Below, one piece after another: positions 1 through 10,724 of a stretch of DNA of 64,000 nucleotides. A program made the position numbers and the translations under genes. The notes beneath the pieces were generated by a model. It saw only the letters and a list, made by a program, of their open reading frames with translations. It was not told the origin of the DNA and did no database searches. Every line of letters starts with the position of its first letter. Position 1 is the stretch's first letter. Source of the stretch: Heterocephalus glaber (Eukaryota > Chordata > Mammalia > Rodentia > Bathyergidae); NCBI RefSeq assembly GCF_000247695.1, contig NW_004624854.1, forward strand, positions 4,548,110 through 4,612,109, read 5' to 3'.

Positions 1-595
1 CCTTGTGTGCTGCTATAACAGAATGCGGGAGACCAGGTAATTTATAACGAACTGAAATGTATTGGCTCATAGTTCTGAGGCTGGGAAGTCTAAGACGCAG
101 GGACTGCATGTAGTGAGAGGTTTTGTTTGTTTGTTTTGGGTTTTTTTGTTGTTGTTGTTTTGTTTTGTTTTTTCTCTCAGTACTGAAGATTTAACACAAG
201 GCCTTTGCACTGACAGCCATTTTTGCTTTTTATTTTGAGACAGGGTCTTGCTAAATTGCCCAGTCTGGGCTCAAATTTACAGTCCTCCTGCTTCAGCCTC
301 CCAGAGTATTGGGATTACAGTCTATGCGGCTAGGCACAGCTAGTAAGGGCTTTCTTGTTATGTCATTCCATGGCAAAAGAGCAAAGAGAAAGTAACAGGA
401 AAGAGAGGCTGAATTTATCCTTTTATAAGGAACACATCCTATCAATAATGTCATTAATCTGCTTCTAAAGGCAGTGCCTTCATGGCCTATTCAGCTCTTG
501 TAGACTCTACCTTCCAGCACTGCTGGATAGGGGATTGAGTTCTAGCACATGAACTTGGGGGACACATTCTAACCAGGGCACTTAACTACCACTAC
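1..595 (-). mobile_element. MaLR-type LTR, antisense, interrupted by a SINE
   Basis: The opening bases (gctgctataacagaatgc, then ggtaatttataacg and agttctgaggctgggaag) match the inverted 3' end of ERVL-MaLR LTRs. The end (gaacttgggggacacattc) matches the inverted LTR start. A B1-ID dimer splits it in two. The left edge may continue outside the window. The subfamily was not resolved. Confidence 0.75.
121..338 (-). mobile_element. B1-ID dimeric SINE, antisense
   Basis: A T-rich tract (the inverted A tail) is followed by an ID-like half (cacaaggcctttgcactgac), a T-rich linker and then an inverted B1 half ending in cagcctcccagagtattggg and gggattacag. Flanking tagtgagagg and tagtaagggc look like a diverged target-site duplication within the host LTR. 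B1 halves derive from 7SL RNA and ID halves from tRNA-Ala. Confidence 0.8.
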
Positions 596-600
596 TCTTT

Positions 601-745
601 GTGGGGGTCTTTTGGGGTTTTTTTGGGGGGGGGATAAGGCCTTAAACTTACTATGTAGTCTAGTCTGGCCTCGAACTCATGGCAATCTTCCTGCCTCAGC
701 CTCCCAAGTACTGGGATTAGAGGCATGTGAACCACCCCTGGCTAC
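601..745 (-). mobile_element. B1 SINE, antisense
   Basis: Inverted B1 body with tctggcctcgaactcatggc, cctgcctcagcctcccaagt and gtactgggattagaggcatg, preceded by a T/G-rich stretch that is the degraded inverted tail. Confidence 0.85.
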
Positions 746-808
746 CTCCACTCTTAGTACCAGTTCTGCCCTCTCCAGAAAAGTGTGAATTATAAATGAT
801 AGTAAGGA

Positions 809-960
809 CCTGGCATGGTGGCACACGCCTGCAATCCCAGCACTCAGAACACACAAGTTCAAGGCATGCCTAGGTGACACAGCCAGTACAAGACTAATCC
901 AGACTACTTAGCAAGACTTGCTCTCAAAGATAAAGCAAACAAACAAATTTTTAAAAAGGA
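809..960 (+). mobile_element. B1-type SINE, sense
   Basis: cctggcatggtggcacacgc followed by ctgcaatcccagcactcag is the 7SL-derived start with the internal pol III A box region. The middle is diverged and the element ends in an A-rich (aaac)n-like tail. It lies 60 bases after an opposite-facing B1. Confidence 0.8.
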
Positions 961-1201
961 GAAAAATACAGGACGAGAATTTAAAAGAACACAAATTATT
1001 GCGAGGGTTTGATGAGCTGAAAAAAACATGGAAAAAGACAAAAGAAGACACTATGATTCATTAAATTAGAAAGACAAAAACCTAAAGAAAGTACAGGTAT
1101 TAGGAAGAGTAATTATTCTTCACAATTATCTTGAGGCTTGTTTAAAATATGCTAAGGTACTTGGAAGAAATAGATTTTGAACACATAAAGAACCGGATGT
1201 T

Positions 1202-1295
1202 GGGCCAGGGATTTAGCTCAGTGGTTTCGCCACTTGCTGTGCAAGCAAGCGCAAGGACCGGAGTTCGATCCCCGGTACTAAAAAGAAAAGAAACA
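1202..1295 (+). mobile_element. tRNA-Ala-derived SINE (ID lineage), sense
   Basis: The body starts gggccagggatttagctcag, containing A-box sequence tagctcagtgg, and has a B box gagttcgatcccc. It ends at ggtacta plus an A-rich tail. The anticodon arm is altered in this copy (cttgctgtgcaagcaagc). Confidence 0.85.
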
Positions 1296-1299
1296 GATA

Positions 1300-2030
1300 T
1301 TACAGGGCAAATAGTGAGCATATGACGGCAATGGAGCATGTAGAGGAAAGCATGCCAGAATCGGGGTCCCCTGCTCTTCTGTGGGTGCCCCCTGAGCTGT
1401 GGCTGACTCAGCTCACCCCAGGGAAGGCTTCCCTCTGGTCTCTGTGCCAGGGTAGGGGCCTGGTCCTTGGTTAGTCTTGCTCTGGGAGAATACCTGTCCA
1501 AAGGCCTTAAACCCTTAATGCCAATGTGCTCAGCTTCTCCAAATGCCCTTTGTTTGCCTGTTTTATCTAAAATAAAACCTTCCCCCAATTCTCTACTGAC
1601 TCATTAGAAGATAGGGAACAAAGGATGAATTGTGTATCTGTTTGGACTCTAGGCAAGTTCCCTGATAACTATAAGAAAATTCTGCACTAAGTAGCTGAAT
1701 CTGGCTGTGAGAGCAGACAGTCAGGAGCAGCTCTGTCCCTAAGCCTACCCAGGGGGTTCCACAATGTTTCACTAACAGAGGGCATTTGATGTGTATAACA
1801 GCAGATTTGATTCTCTTCACAGACGGTGCCAATGGCCCAACATGGCCAGCGACTCTCCTGTGTGTGAAGATGATTGACATTATCGTTCCCCAAATGCATG
1901 AAAACTTGAGTTTTAGGAATTTTGATCACTTTCGGAATGATTAGTTCAATGTCTCTCTTATCCCCAAGTTCATAGCGGGTCCGTCTGCCTGACAGCATGG
2001 ACAGTTTCGTGGGAACACCACAGTGCTACA
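1300..2030. other. No assigned gene; weak minus-strand frames
   Basis: Mixed-composition sequence without a recognised repeat. Two overlapping minus-strand frames (1593-1880 and 1687-1998) are open, and the second includes KRDIELIIPKVIKIPKTQ, which has a plausible amino-acid mix but no family I recognise. It could be a decayed exon or pseudogene, or chance. Confidence 0.3.
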
Positions 2031-2170
2031 CTGTGTTCCTCTCACCTGATGCCCCAACCTTCCCACCTGTAATCTCTTAAGATGCCAGCAGAATTGTCAC
2101 TGTTCCACTTCTGACTGTTGCATTCCTAGTATTCGCAGTAAATGCTCCATAAATGGGTGAATGAGTGAAA
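2030..2170 (+). mobile_element. L2 LINE 3' end fragment
   Basis: The end agtaaatgctccataaatgg followed by gtgaatgagtga matches the L2 3' terminus (…aggtgctcaataaatgtttgttgaatgaatga type). Confidence 0.55.
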
Positions 2171-2384
2171 AGGATAGATTAATGACCCAAGAATGAGTGT
2201 TCTCTTATTCTCTCAGGACACTGGAAATGTCATGTAATCCCTCTTTTTCCAGATCTGGCTGTATTTCAGGATCACCTTGGGAACTGTTTTAAAAACAGCA
2301 ATTGGTCCTCATACACAAGCATTCCAAGTAACAGTTTACAAAACTCCAGCAAATGATTGCAATGTGCTGCTGAATTTGAGGAAC

Positions 2385-2490
2385 AAGAAGTTAACCTATC
2401 TGGCCTCAGTTTACTCATCTGGAAAACAGCTGATCTTGCTGCCTCACAAGATGTCATGAAGATCAAACGCAGTTAGGAGCAAAGAACTCC
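2385..2490 (+). mobile_element. MIR SINE fragment
   Basis: Core-like order of agttaacctatctggcctc, agtttactcatctggaaaac and a diverged tail with atgtcatgaagatcaaacg follows the MIR consensus (…cctcagtttcctcatctgtaaaatg…). Confidence 0.7.
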
Positions 2491-3095
2491 AGGACAGAAG
2501 GGACTGCGCTTGGGGACAAGGATTGAGGGTGACCGAATAGGCCCACCAGGAAGAACACACTCAGTTTCACAACCCAAACGCTCTGCTGTGACATAGCCAT
2601 GACTCATCGATTCCAAGATTTAACTAGGATCTGAGTCCTTCCCCAAGGAATCCACTCCTCACTTCATTGTCCACAAATCTCCCACATCTCCCTTCTGCCA
2701 ACACTGGGAACAAAGCACCTATTTCACATAAAATGTGGAGAGGTTACACTGAAGACCTAGCCTTTTCCAGGAAAGACCATTCGGTCATTCACTCCTGACT
2801 TTATTTCTCCACTGGCTTTTCTGTCGCAATTGGTCAGTTCAATCTTGTGCAAAGATGAAACCTTCAGGTTGATAATCTCCAACCCTGCAGCAAGGCAGTT
2901 ATCACAGAAGCTTACCAGAGCTCTGACTAGGATCCTTCTGCTTGTTTGTCTCTCTGTGCCCATCCCCCGCTCCCTTCTGCAGAGAACTGCCCAGGGCACT
3001 GCAAGCTAGAAGTCTGTGCGGGAGCGAGAGTCAATGGCCCTGAGCACTAGAGACTATGAAAGCCTAGAGGATTCACCTTGAGACAGAATAAAATA
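2491..3095. other. Unassigned sequence
   Basis: No gene or repeat family recognised. A minus-strand 80-codon frame (2757-2999) has no recognisable domain. Confidence 0.4.
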
Positions 3096-3449
3096 CCATG
3101 GACCCTTGACTTACAAACTCAGTTCGCTGGCTGTAACTCAAGTTGGTCAATTGAAGGGTCAGCCTCCTCTACACAGCCCTCAAAGTCTCTCTCCTGTACA
3201 CTGGCAGATCTCAGTGTCCTTAGAGAGACATTGGCCCAGGATTTCTCAGTGAACCCCACACAGAAAAGGATGTTGTCATATTCCCTCCAGCACTCTTTAA
3301 GGGTTAAATTTGTATCTGAGACCATCTGGAAGAACAAGTGGCAGGCATTTGGATGGTAACTCAAGACTTTGGTTATAAGTTAAAACTAAAATTCCGGTCA
3401 TAACCCAAGTCGTTCATATGTTAGTCCAGTCTAACTCGAGAGTCCACTG
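3096..3449. mobile_element. Short non-autonomous DNA transposon with TIRs
   Basis: The left end ccatggacccttgacttac and the inverted right end cagtggactctcgagttag agree at about 13 of 18 positions. Both are flanked by TA, as in Tc1/mariner-superfamily insertions. Sub-terminal gtaactcaa/ttataagtta motifs extend the inverted repeat. The 354-base interior holds chance frames (3078-3359 plus, 3119-3364 minus) and no transposase. Confidence 0.6.
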
Positions 3450-3669
3450 TATGTGGAGTCAATGCATCTCACAGTTCCCACGGGACAGTGCTGAGCAGGC
3501 AAGATCTCCTGAAACTGTGCCCTTTCTTGGCATCTTCTTCCTCTTCCTTTTCTGCTTTCTGGGTTCTTGTTTCAGAAGTTCCTTGAGAATCACTTGCCTC
3601 AAAAATCTTCATCTCAGGGCCTTGCGCATAACTTCATGTCCCTCAAATAGAGGCATTATAATTTCAGAA

Positions 3670-3810
3670 AAACTTTTCATTTGCATTTGTGTGATTAGTG
3701 ATTTGGCATGTGTAACTATGTGTCCATAATAGTTAAGTCAGTTAAGATTGCTTCTTTCCTGATCTCAAGTCCTTTGCCCATTTTAAAAAATTCAGATTAG
3801 GTCTTTTTTA
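3670..3810 (-). mobile_element. L1 ORF2-region fragment, antisense
   Basis: cttttcatttgcatttgtgt, gtgattagtgatttggc and caagtcctttgcccatttt are in the order seen in inverted L1 ORF2 3' sequence. Confidence 0.6.
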
Positions 3811-3824
3811 TGTGTAACTTAACA

Positions 3825-4375
3825 TAGAGAAAAGTGAATGTTCTTAAATACATAGCTCAACCAATATTTACATATGTACACACCCATATAACTAACTCCC
3901 AGGTGGAGATATAGGACAGTCCCAGCACCCTAAGGCTTCCCATGTCCCCTGCCAGTTAGCAGTGGCCACTGCCAAGTCATGACTTTTTTGTCATTGTGGA
4001 CCAGCTTAGCGTGTTCCAGACTTCTTACACATGGAGCCATCCTGTGTGTGTTTGGTTGGGTTAAGCTTCTGAAATGAAACATTAGGTTTGGAAAATTCGT
4101 CTATGTTATATATTGAGTTCATTCTTTTTCATTTCTCTGTAGTTTTCTATTGTCTGAATACCACGATTTCTTAACCATTCTATTGTTGATGGAAATTTGG
4201 GTTGTTTGTAATCTGGAGCTATTACAGATAAAGCAACTAGGAACATCTCTTTACATTTCACCTGGCAGATATGTGCTCCTTTCTGGGTGTATACTCAGGG
4301 CTAGAACTGCTGGGCCATAGGTTATGATTGTTTGGCTTTGGTTGGTGCTCTAGCAAATATGTTATAGGCAACATT
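3825..4375 (-). mobile_element. L1M 3' UTR and ORF2 end, antisense
   Basis: Inverted 3' UTR-like sequence leads into gagttcattctttttcat, ttctattgttgatggaaatt, gggttgtttgtaatctgg and ctagaactgctgggccatag. This is the classic inverted L1 ORF2 3' block. Confidence 0.75.
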
Positions 4376-4424
4376 TCTGCCTAGTTGATTTCTTCCTTTT
4401 TAAATTATAATTACCTTTTTCTCA

Positions 4425-4570
4425 AGTTTTTATGGTGGTATAATTTTCACACACAAAATTCTCCCCTTTTAAATGTAAATTTTAAAAAATTTTGGCTACA
4501 ATTATAGTTGTGTAACCCCACAATCAAGATAAAGAACACTGCCTTCACCCTAATTATCTTCTATTTTCAC
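4425..4570 (-). mobile_element. L1M 3' UTR fragment, antisense
   Basis: tttatggtggtataattttc, cacacaaaattctccccttt and caatcaagataaagaacac resemble the inverted L1M 3' UTR (…accatcaccacaatcaagataaagaac…). Confidence 0.6.
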
Positions 4571-4817
4571 ATAGAAATGTTTACCTTTTTGATGCAATCA
4601 TGTATGACTTATCACCCATTATTTTTCTATTTTTTTAAACAAACATTTCTTCCTTATTCTTTTAGGTAAACTGTAGAATTACTCTACAGAATGTCAAGAC
4701 ACACACCATTGCCTTCTTATCTAAAAACAAAGAGGTAATAATAGCCCTCGAGTTGGACAGTCAGTTCAGGAATCCCAGGCACTTGCATTCTGGACGCCAT
4801 TAGGTAAACCATTATTG

Positions 4818-4905
4818 TCTCTCAAATCAGTTTTCTCCTCTGTGACACGATTCTAACCACTGTACCTATGTCGGGGATTAGTTTATTAAATGGTGAAAAC
4901 AACGG
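4818..4905 (+). mobile_element. MIR fragment, sense
   Basis: ctcaaatcagttttctcctc, tgtgacacgattctaaccac and ggggattag follow the MIR core order, with substantial divergence. Confidence 0.45.
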
Positions 4906-4924
4906 ATAAATAGTGAGGGTTTGG

Positions 4925-5060
4925 TATTTGCAGGCTCTGTTCTAAGCGCTTGTTTGTAGGGGGTTATTTAAATCACTCAAGAATCTGGTGAAGTATGAAT
5001 GTCCCTCGGTGTGCTTTACCGATGCAGAAGCTGAAGCCCAAAGAAGTGCAGTGTACAGCC
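4925..5060 (-). mobile_element. MIR fragment, antisense
   Basis: ggctctgttctaagcgcttg, gggttatttaaatcactcaa and gatgcagaagctgaagccca correspond to the inverted MIR (…actgttctaagcgctttacat… …gatgaggaaactgaggc…). Confidence 0.65.
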
Positions 5061-7205
5061 CACGTCCTGAGTGGGAGAGGAGCCGCGTGCTGCTTCTTCC
5101 CTGCCTCGTGGATGAGCAGGCGATCCAGGCAGACCCCAGCACAAGCCCCATCTGAAAAACACAAAGATGCCAACTTTCATTATCTTCATTCATCTTCTTT
5201 ATTTTCTCAATAATGTTGTAGGATTGCTTCAGTTAGGCCAGGCACATTTCTTGTTAAGGCTACTCATATATATTTTATGCCCTTTTGTACTTCGTGAATG
5301 GAGTGTTTCTTTCTTTCCATCATGTTTTCTCACTGGTTATTTGGGGATGTAGTGAAAGCTGAGGCCTCATGTGTTCTGCGAGGCTCAAAGAACCTCAGAC
5401 GCACTTCAGCACCACCTAGAAGACCCCACCAGACAACAGCTTTCATTATAGATGGTGCTCGCTTAACATCAAATGAAGTTAGTACATTTGTAATGAGAAA
5501 AGGATGAAGATTAGAAATAACATTTTGGATTCTTTTACCCTTAGTCAAAGAGGATGGAAAGGGGGAAAGAGCAGAAAGAGATAAAATACTCATCTGAGAG
5601 TAGCATGGAAAAGCCATAGTACCACAGTACCTCCTACCTTCCCCACAAAAAAAAATTATTCTCAAACTCCTTCCTCATGTGATATTTTAAAACCACATTT
5701 ACAGCTTTAATTGAATAAACAATTTTAAAAATATTTTCTGACCAATTGGAGAATTCTGAGGTGAGCAAATACTTCTTTCTATCTAGATGTTCTTATGAGT
5801 ACTGTTAATCAGGAAAAACATTTTTTAAAAACTTAATTTCTCTTAAATAGACAGACAAATGTTGTATGTGCGGGGGAAGGAACTTGTGGGCAAAATACTA
5901 GAAAGTGTTGACTTTTGCACAATGGATGCCTTTAAACATGAGTGTGTTAGCCCTTTCTGAGGGCAACAGGGATAGCACTGCACCACCTGGCCCAGGAGGG
6001 AGGGCCAAGGCCAGGTTATGAAAATCCCGAAGGACAATCACATTCAAACCCAGCATGATAAGCCTAATGCAGCACAAGGAAAGTGGTGTTTCCTTATGGG
6101 CCCTCAATGCATTAACTAAAGCACAAGAAAACTGATGCATTAATCAGTTTCGTAACTGACAAAAACCTAAGTAAACTCTCTTAAACAAAGAAAGAAAATG
6201 TATTTGATCACTGCTGGGAAATTCAAGAGTGCAGCTGGCTTCATACGTAGCTGGATCCATGGGCTCAGTGAGAGGAAAAGAAGACCAATTTTCTCTTGGG
6301 GTGAAGGAGCTTGGGGAAACTCTCACACCCTGTCCCCCGTCCCGTCCCCATTCCTCCCTCCTAAGAGTAGTAGGGTGATCTAGGGCTGCAGGTGCCTAGG
6401 AGCTCCCAGCCAGCAGAAGCTCAGTTCCCCAAAGCATGATGACTCTCAGGAGAAACTCACCCGACGGGGAATGTGGGCAGGGGCTGGTGTTAGGCATGGC
6501 TCCAGTCTCCCAGGGCCTTTCTTGCGTCTGCTCAGAGGCTCTGCCTTGTAGTCTGTCCTCTTCCCTTCTCTGAGCAGTCTGCCTGGAGGCCAAGGTCCAA
6601 AGACCCCCGCCATGCCTGTGAGTGGTTATAAATCAGGTGAACCAAGGAGCAGAGGGCAACGCAGTTCTTCCGGGAAACAATCCAAAGCCAGGACCTCAAT
6701 CAGCTCCTCGGGGATAGAACTACTTTTCCTCCAATTACCTGACTTCTCCATCTCTCTCTCTCCCCGATTTGTCCTGATTTAGATGGAAATAAGTATATAT
6801 TTGGAATCGCTATATTAGGCCAATTAGGATACATTCTTGCTCTTTCCATTCCTACAACAATGTTCTTTGCCCTCAGCTTTATTCTAAAACAAATTCTTTA
6901 TATTGACCTTGAAGCTCAATTTGAATGAAAAATAAAAAACGACTCTTTGATGAGTCTTTCAGAAATCATGGGGACTTTTTTCATTGGTCCAGGCAGGTCA
7001 CATGCTTGTCCTTGGACAGGAGTGGAGCACCCTGGCTGGCTGTACTTATGTGGCTTGACTTTTCCAGATGCGGGTAATGGGCCTGTCTCACCTGAGCCAG
7101 GTGGGCTAAGAGTGGGGGAGTGACTACACTCATGGTGAACTGAGCAACCAGTGACTGGCTTGGTCTCAATAGAAATGTTTAACAAATTGTTTTTCTCCAT
7201 ACTAG
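5061..7205. other. Repeat-poor unassigned stretch
   Basis: About 2.1 kb without a recognised gene or repeat. All frames are 115 codons or less and overlap on both strands, as expected by chance. A moderately GC-rich part (6200-6720) contains no convincing exon. Confidence 0.45.
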
Positions 7206-7207
7206 TG

Positions 7208-7370
7208 GTTGCCAAACCTTGGTCTGCCTTACAGTCTACTGGAAGTATTCTACACAAGACCAATTAAATCAGAGGCTCTTGCAGGGTACAGACCAAAGAC
7301 TCAGCACTTTACAGTGAGTCCCAAGGTGTTAATGTAGAGCCAAGGTTAACAAGAATTATTTTGTGCAGAA
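7208..7370 (+). mobile_element. hAT-Charlie MITE (MER20-like)
   Basis: Starts agtggttgccaaaccttggt, has the internal agaccaattaaatcagagg, and ends tgtagagccaaggttaac. This is the layout of a MER20-type element with inverted ends (agtggttctcaaac… …ccaaggttgagaaccact). Confidence 0.6.
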
Positions 7371-7724
7371 CATTATGGTTTAGTGCAAGGCCAATCAAGA
7401 ATGATGTTGGCTTTATTCTGTAACTACTGCAACCCTGTTATTCGAAGTAGGAAGCCTGAGAGTAGAGGAGTGTCCTGTGAAGTTGAAGTAGCAGTGACAC
7501 AGCTCTTGAAACTTTCTGTATTTCTACATAAAAACAGACAAAACAACTAAACAGAACAGCCAAAAGCATGGACAACATTTGGAACCAATCTTGGTGCAAG
7601 ATATGTCAAAGGAATAAAAGGAAATGATCCCAAACCAGTGTCCATGTAGCGGAGACAAAGGAAAGCAACAAGGTGTCCAAAGGATGTGAGATGAAGCCAC
7701 CCACAGCCTACAAAGAGAGTTGTG

Positions 7725-7974
7725 TCTCCACAAACTCATCATAAGTCAGAAATGGATTTTTTACACCTGGCTTACCTAACATCACAGCTCGGCAACCCAG
7801 CCCACTGTAGAGTATGGGTTGTCAACCTCGGGGTCACACGGAGGACCAGGACTACTTGGTGTCACCAGACAGTGAGCACCAGACCACTTCCGCCTAATAT
7901 CAAAACTCAGTTTCCAAGTATGGTTTCTACTGAACTGGTTTGTTTTCATGCCATCACAAGGTGGAAAAATTAAA
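7725..7974 (+). mobile_element. Ancient DNA-transposon-like repeat (subfamily unnamed)
   Basis: atcataagtcagaaatgg, cacctggcttacctaacatc and aagtatggtttctactgaac match an ancient mammalian interspersed family whose ends read cgtaagtcgaaaatgcat and which contains acctaacctaccgaacatca. I cannot name the subfamily with confidence. Confidence 0.5.
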
Positions 7975-8092
7975 AGGGTCAAAGACATCATATTACAGTG
8001 ACACAGCGTACTCACGTTTATAGCAGCACAATTCACGATTGCTCAACTTTAGAAGTAGCACATCCAGTATGTCCATCAGCAGATGAATCTAT
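7975..8092 (+). mobile_element. L1 ORF2 fragment, sense
   Basis: tttatagcagcacaattcac, gattgctcaactttagaagt and gtccatcagcagatgaat match the sense L1 ORF2 3' motif (…attgcagcacaattcacaatagc… …gtccatcaacagatgaatgg). Confidence 0.65.
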
Positions 8093-8194
8093 TGTTGTAA
8101 CTCTGGTGTGATTAAGCCTTTGCCTCTGGGATGAATCTGTGTTTTCTGGGACCCCAAGCTTTTCCTTGTTCTGGCTCCCCCAGCAAATCACAGC

Positions 8195-8325
8195 TCTAGG
8201 CCTCATTTTCTCCATCAGTAAAACTGGTTTAATACTTAGACTCATGCTATTATGATAATAAAATAAGATAATGAATGTAGATTATTTAGGACCATGCCAG
8301 CAAATTGTTGACTAATAATGGGTTG
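8195..8325 (+). mobile_element. MIR SINE, sense
   Basis: ggcctcattttctccatcag, taaaactggtttaatactta, gataataaaataagataatg and ggaccatgccagc follow the MIR core and 3' half closely. Confidence 0.75.
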
Positions 8326-8329
8326 ATGA

Positions 8330-10270
8330 TAATAATCATAATTTACTAGTAGCACAGTCTCAGTGTAGGTGGTAATATTCTTGCATGAAGTAAAAAAAGA
8401 CCACTCGAAACCACTAATCTAAAGTCTTACGTTTCATTCTTGGTAAATTTATTTAATTGTTTATGGGTTTTCCTTAAATAACACTGAGGTTCATACATCA
8501 CCTACTGTTCATTTAAAAATTGTGTGTAACACACACACAAATGGGTGAGTAATCAGAAAAGGTACCCAATTTTTCCTTTTTATTTACCTTGATTTGCATA
8601 TTTGTAAGTTTCTGTGTTAAAGCAGAGCAGTGCTCTGTTGGGTGTAGGCTCTGCAAGATTGAAAGGTGACTGGAGGATTGCAGAGAACCCCCATGTTCGT
8701 CTCACACCTCAGCACTGCATCCTTCATGCCCACATCCTTGGTAAACAAGCCACCCCAAACTTTAGACTCTGGTGCCAGTGGAGTGTAGCAGCTCCCTGGC
8801 ACCCGGCATGTAGCTGGGAATGACTGGGTTGGAGTGGCTTCTCCCGGAGTAACTACATCAGCTGCTGGGCTCTGTGTTTGTGCACACAGAGACCCAGGAC
8901 CTGTTTTGCACGGCACAGTTTTAGTGTCTGTGACCATTCCAGTCATTTTTGCTGCAAGTGCTTGGCTTTGAGAATTATTTACATTGAATTAGGAGTGTTC
9001 AACCCCCTCCTACCAAGAAAAGTCAAGCAGCTTATTTGTTTCCCACTAGTGGGCTTCTGAGAGAATAGCTTAGGCAGCTCTCTGAGCCACCAGAGTCTAT
9101 TCAAGCCACTGGCAGAAGAGCAAAGCCTTGTACTCAGTCGCCAGCTTGGCTTCTCCAGGGCTTCTCGTGCGGACCCTGAAATGAAGTGCTCTCCGTAGCA
9201 AGCAGACTACTGCCTGCTGCTCTTTCCCTCCTTTTCTCTGGATGACTTTCTAGAGGTTCTATTTGCATGCATCTCTGTGGGTATATTATACTCATTCGTT
9301 GAGTTTAGTGAGTTTGTTCTCTGTGTGACTTTTCAGATAAGTGTACCCTTTTAATCATTTAACCTTTTCCTTGTTTACAAAGTAGTGTTATTAAACATTT
9401 TTCAGCCTCATCCCCCTCCTAAAACAGAAAGAAAGCAAACTTCCTTTGACGACACGTGGCCGTCGTGATGGCTCAGTCACTGGCCTGTATCCAGCACACA
9501 CTGGGGCGGCAGAAGGGGAGCACCTGTTTGTCTGGACACTCGATGGCCCTCCAGTGCCACATCTTGTGTGCTGGTTTCCACCTGTGTCTCTTCCCTCCCT
9601 GACCAGCTGCCCTCACTTCATCTACCTCTCACTTGCTAGTTCTAATCTGCCCTGAACTGGGAGATCAGATAAGCCTGCTTCCTAGAACTGAGAAATTGGA
9701 CAAGCTTGTGTACTGGAACTCAGTGTCTAACATAATGTTTCATGAGCGAAGTGAGTAAACTCCAGGGCACACTTGGCTATGAGTTCGAAGGCTTTGGGAT
9801 ACAAACAACTGGAACCTTGCCTCACTCAGGCCAATAAAGACCTGTGTGTCTTCCAGTGATGTCTGGGCATGGTACTTTCAGCTTTGTTCTAGTCCTGGGT
9901 ATTTTCATCAGCTCCATCATCTCCCACGTTGGCTTTATTCTCCAGCTGGTGGCCATATGGCTCCCATGGTTCTGGACACACTTCCAAGGATGGACAGTCA
10001 GCATCAACTTCCTTGTCTCACCCTGGGGAGCAGGAAGCATTTTCTAGATGCGCCCCAACTGGCTTCCCCCACAGGCCCACAATTACCCTTTCCCTCCCAG
10101 CCCCCAGTAGAGGTATAAGCTTCCCATAATTGGCTTGGATTAATTAGCATCCATCCTAGACCAAATTGGAATACTCATAGGAAAATGAAGGGGAAGGTAG
10201 GTACTGGGGAGGAAGCAACAATGTGTGCTGGAGGTTGGAATTGTCTGCTTTTGATTTTTAAAAATAATTT
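8330..10270. other. Unassigned stretch
   Basis: No gene or firmly assigned repeat. Small frames on both strands (for example 8617-8946 minus and 9846-10118 plus) show no domain, signal peptide or motif. Confidence 0.45.
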
Positions 10271-10275
10271 TTCTA

Positions 10276-10358
10276 GGGCCGGGGATTTAGCTCAGTGGTT
10301 CCAGCGCCTGCCTCGCAAGCGGAAGGACCCAAGTTCGATTCCCAGTACCAAAAAAAAA
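10276..10358 (+). mobile_element. tRNA-Ala-derived SINE, sense, near-intact
   Basis: gggccggggatttagctcag, the anticodon loop ctcgcaa (CGC), B box aagttcgattccc, then agtacc and an A tail. Upstream aataatttttcta and downstream aattatttttcta form a target-site duplication, so this is a fairly recent insertion. Confidence 0.92.
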
Positions 10359-10724
10359 TAAAAAATTATTTTTCTAAAATTGAATCTGTGCCTATAAGTA
10401 GTTCACATTTGGAACAGGTCCCCTTTAGAAAATGAAGTATTGTTTTAAGATGGAATCAACTGATAACTAGGCACAGTTAGTGACAACAACTTTGGCATAA
10501 ATATATAGGAGGAAATGGAGACAAAGTTTGGTACTGTTTCTGTGTCAGTACTGGATTTTAACACTTGAATGATTCGAGGCTACACAGTTCACTACAAGGA
10601 AATGTTTGGAGCGAGCATCCGTGAGAGGGGAGAGTGGTGGAGCTGACTGCGGCTTTTCATTAGCCAGGCACCCTGCAAATGGCTATGATCGAGTGTATCA
10701 AGGGACAAATACAATGTGAGATAA

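Noticed and set aside
10276..10358. A functional tRNA-Ala gene
   Set aside because: A and B boxes are present, but the acceptor stem does not pair, the copy ends in ggtacc plus A tail and has a target-site duplication, so it is a SINE. The same applies to the other eight copies.
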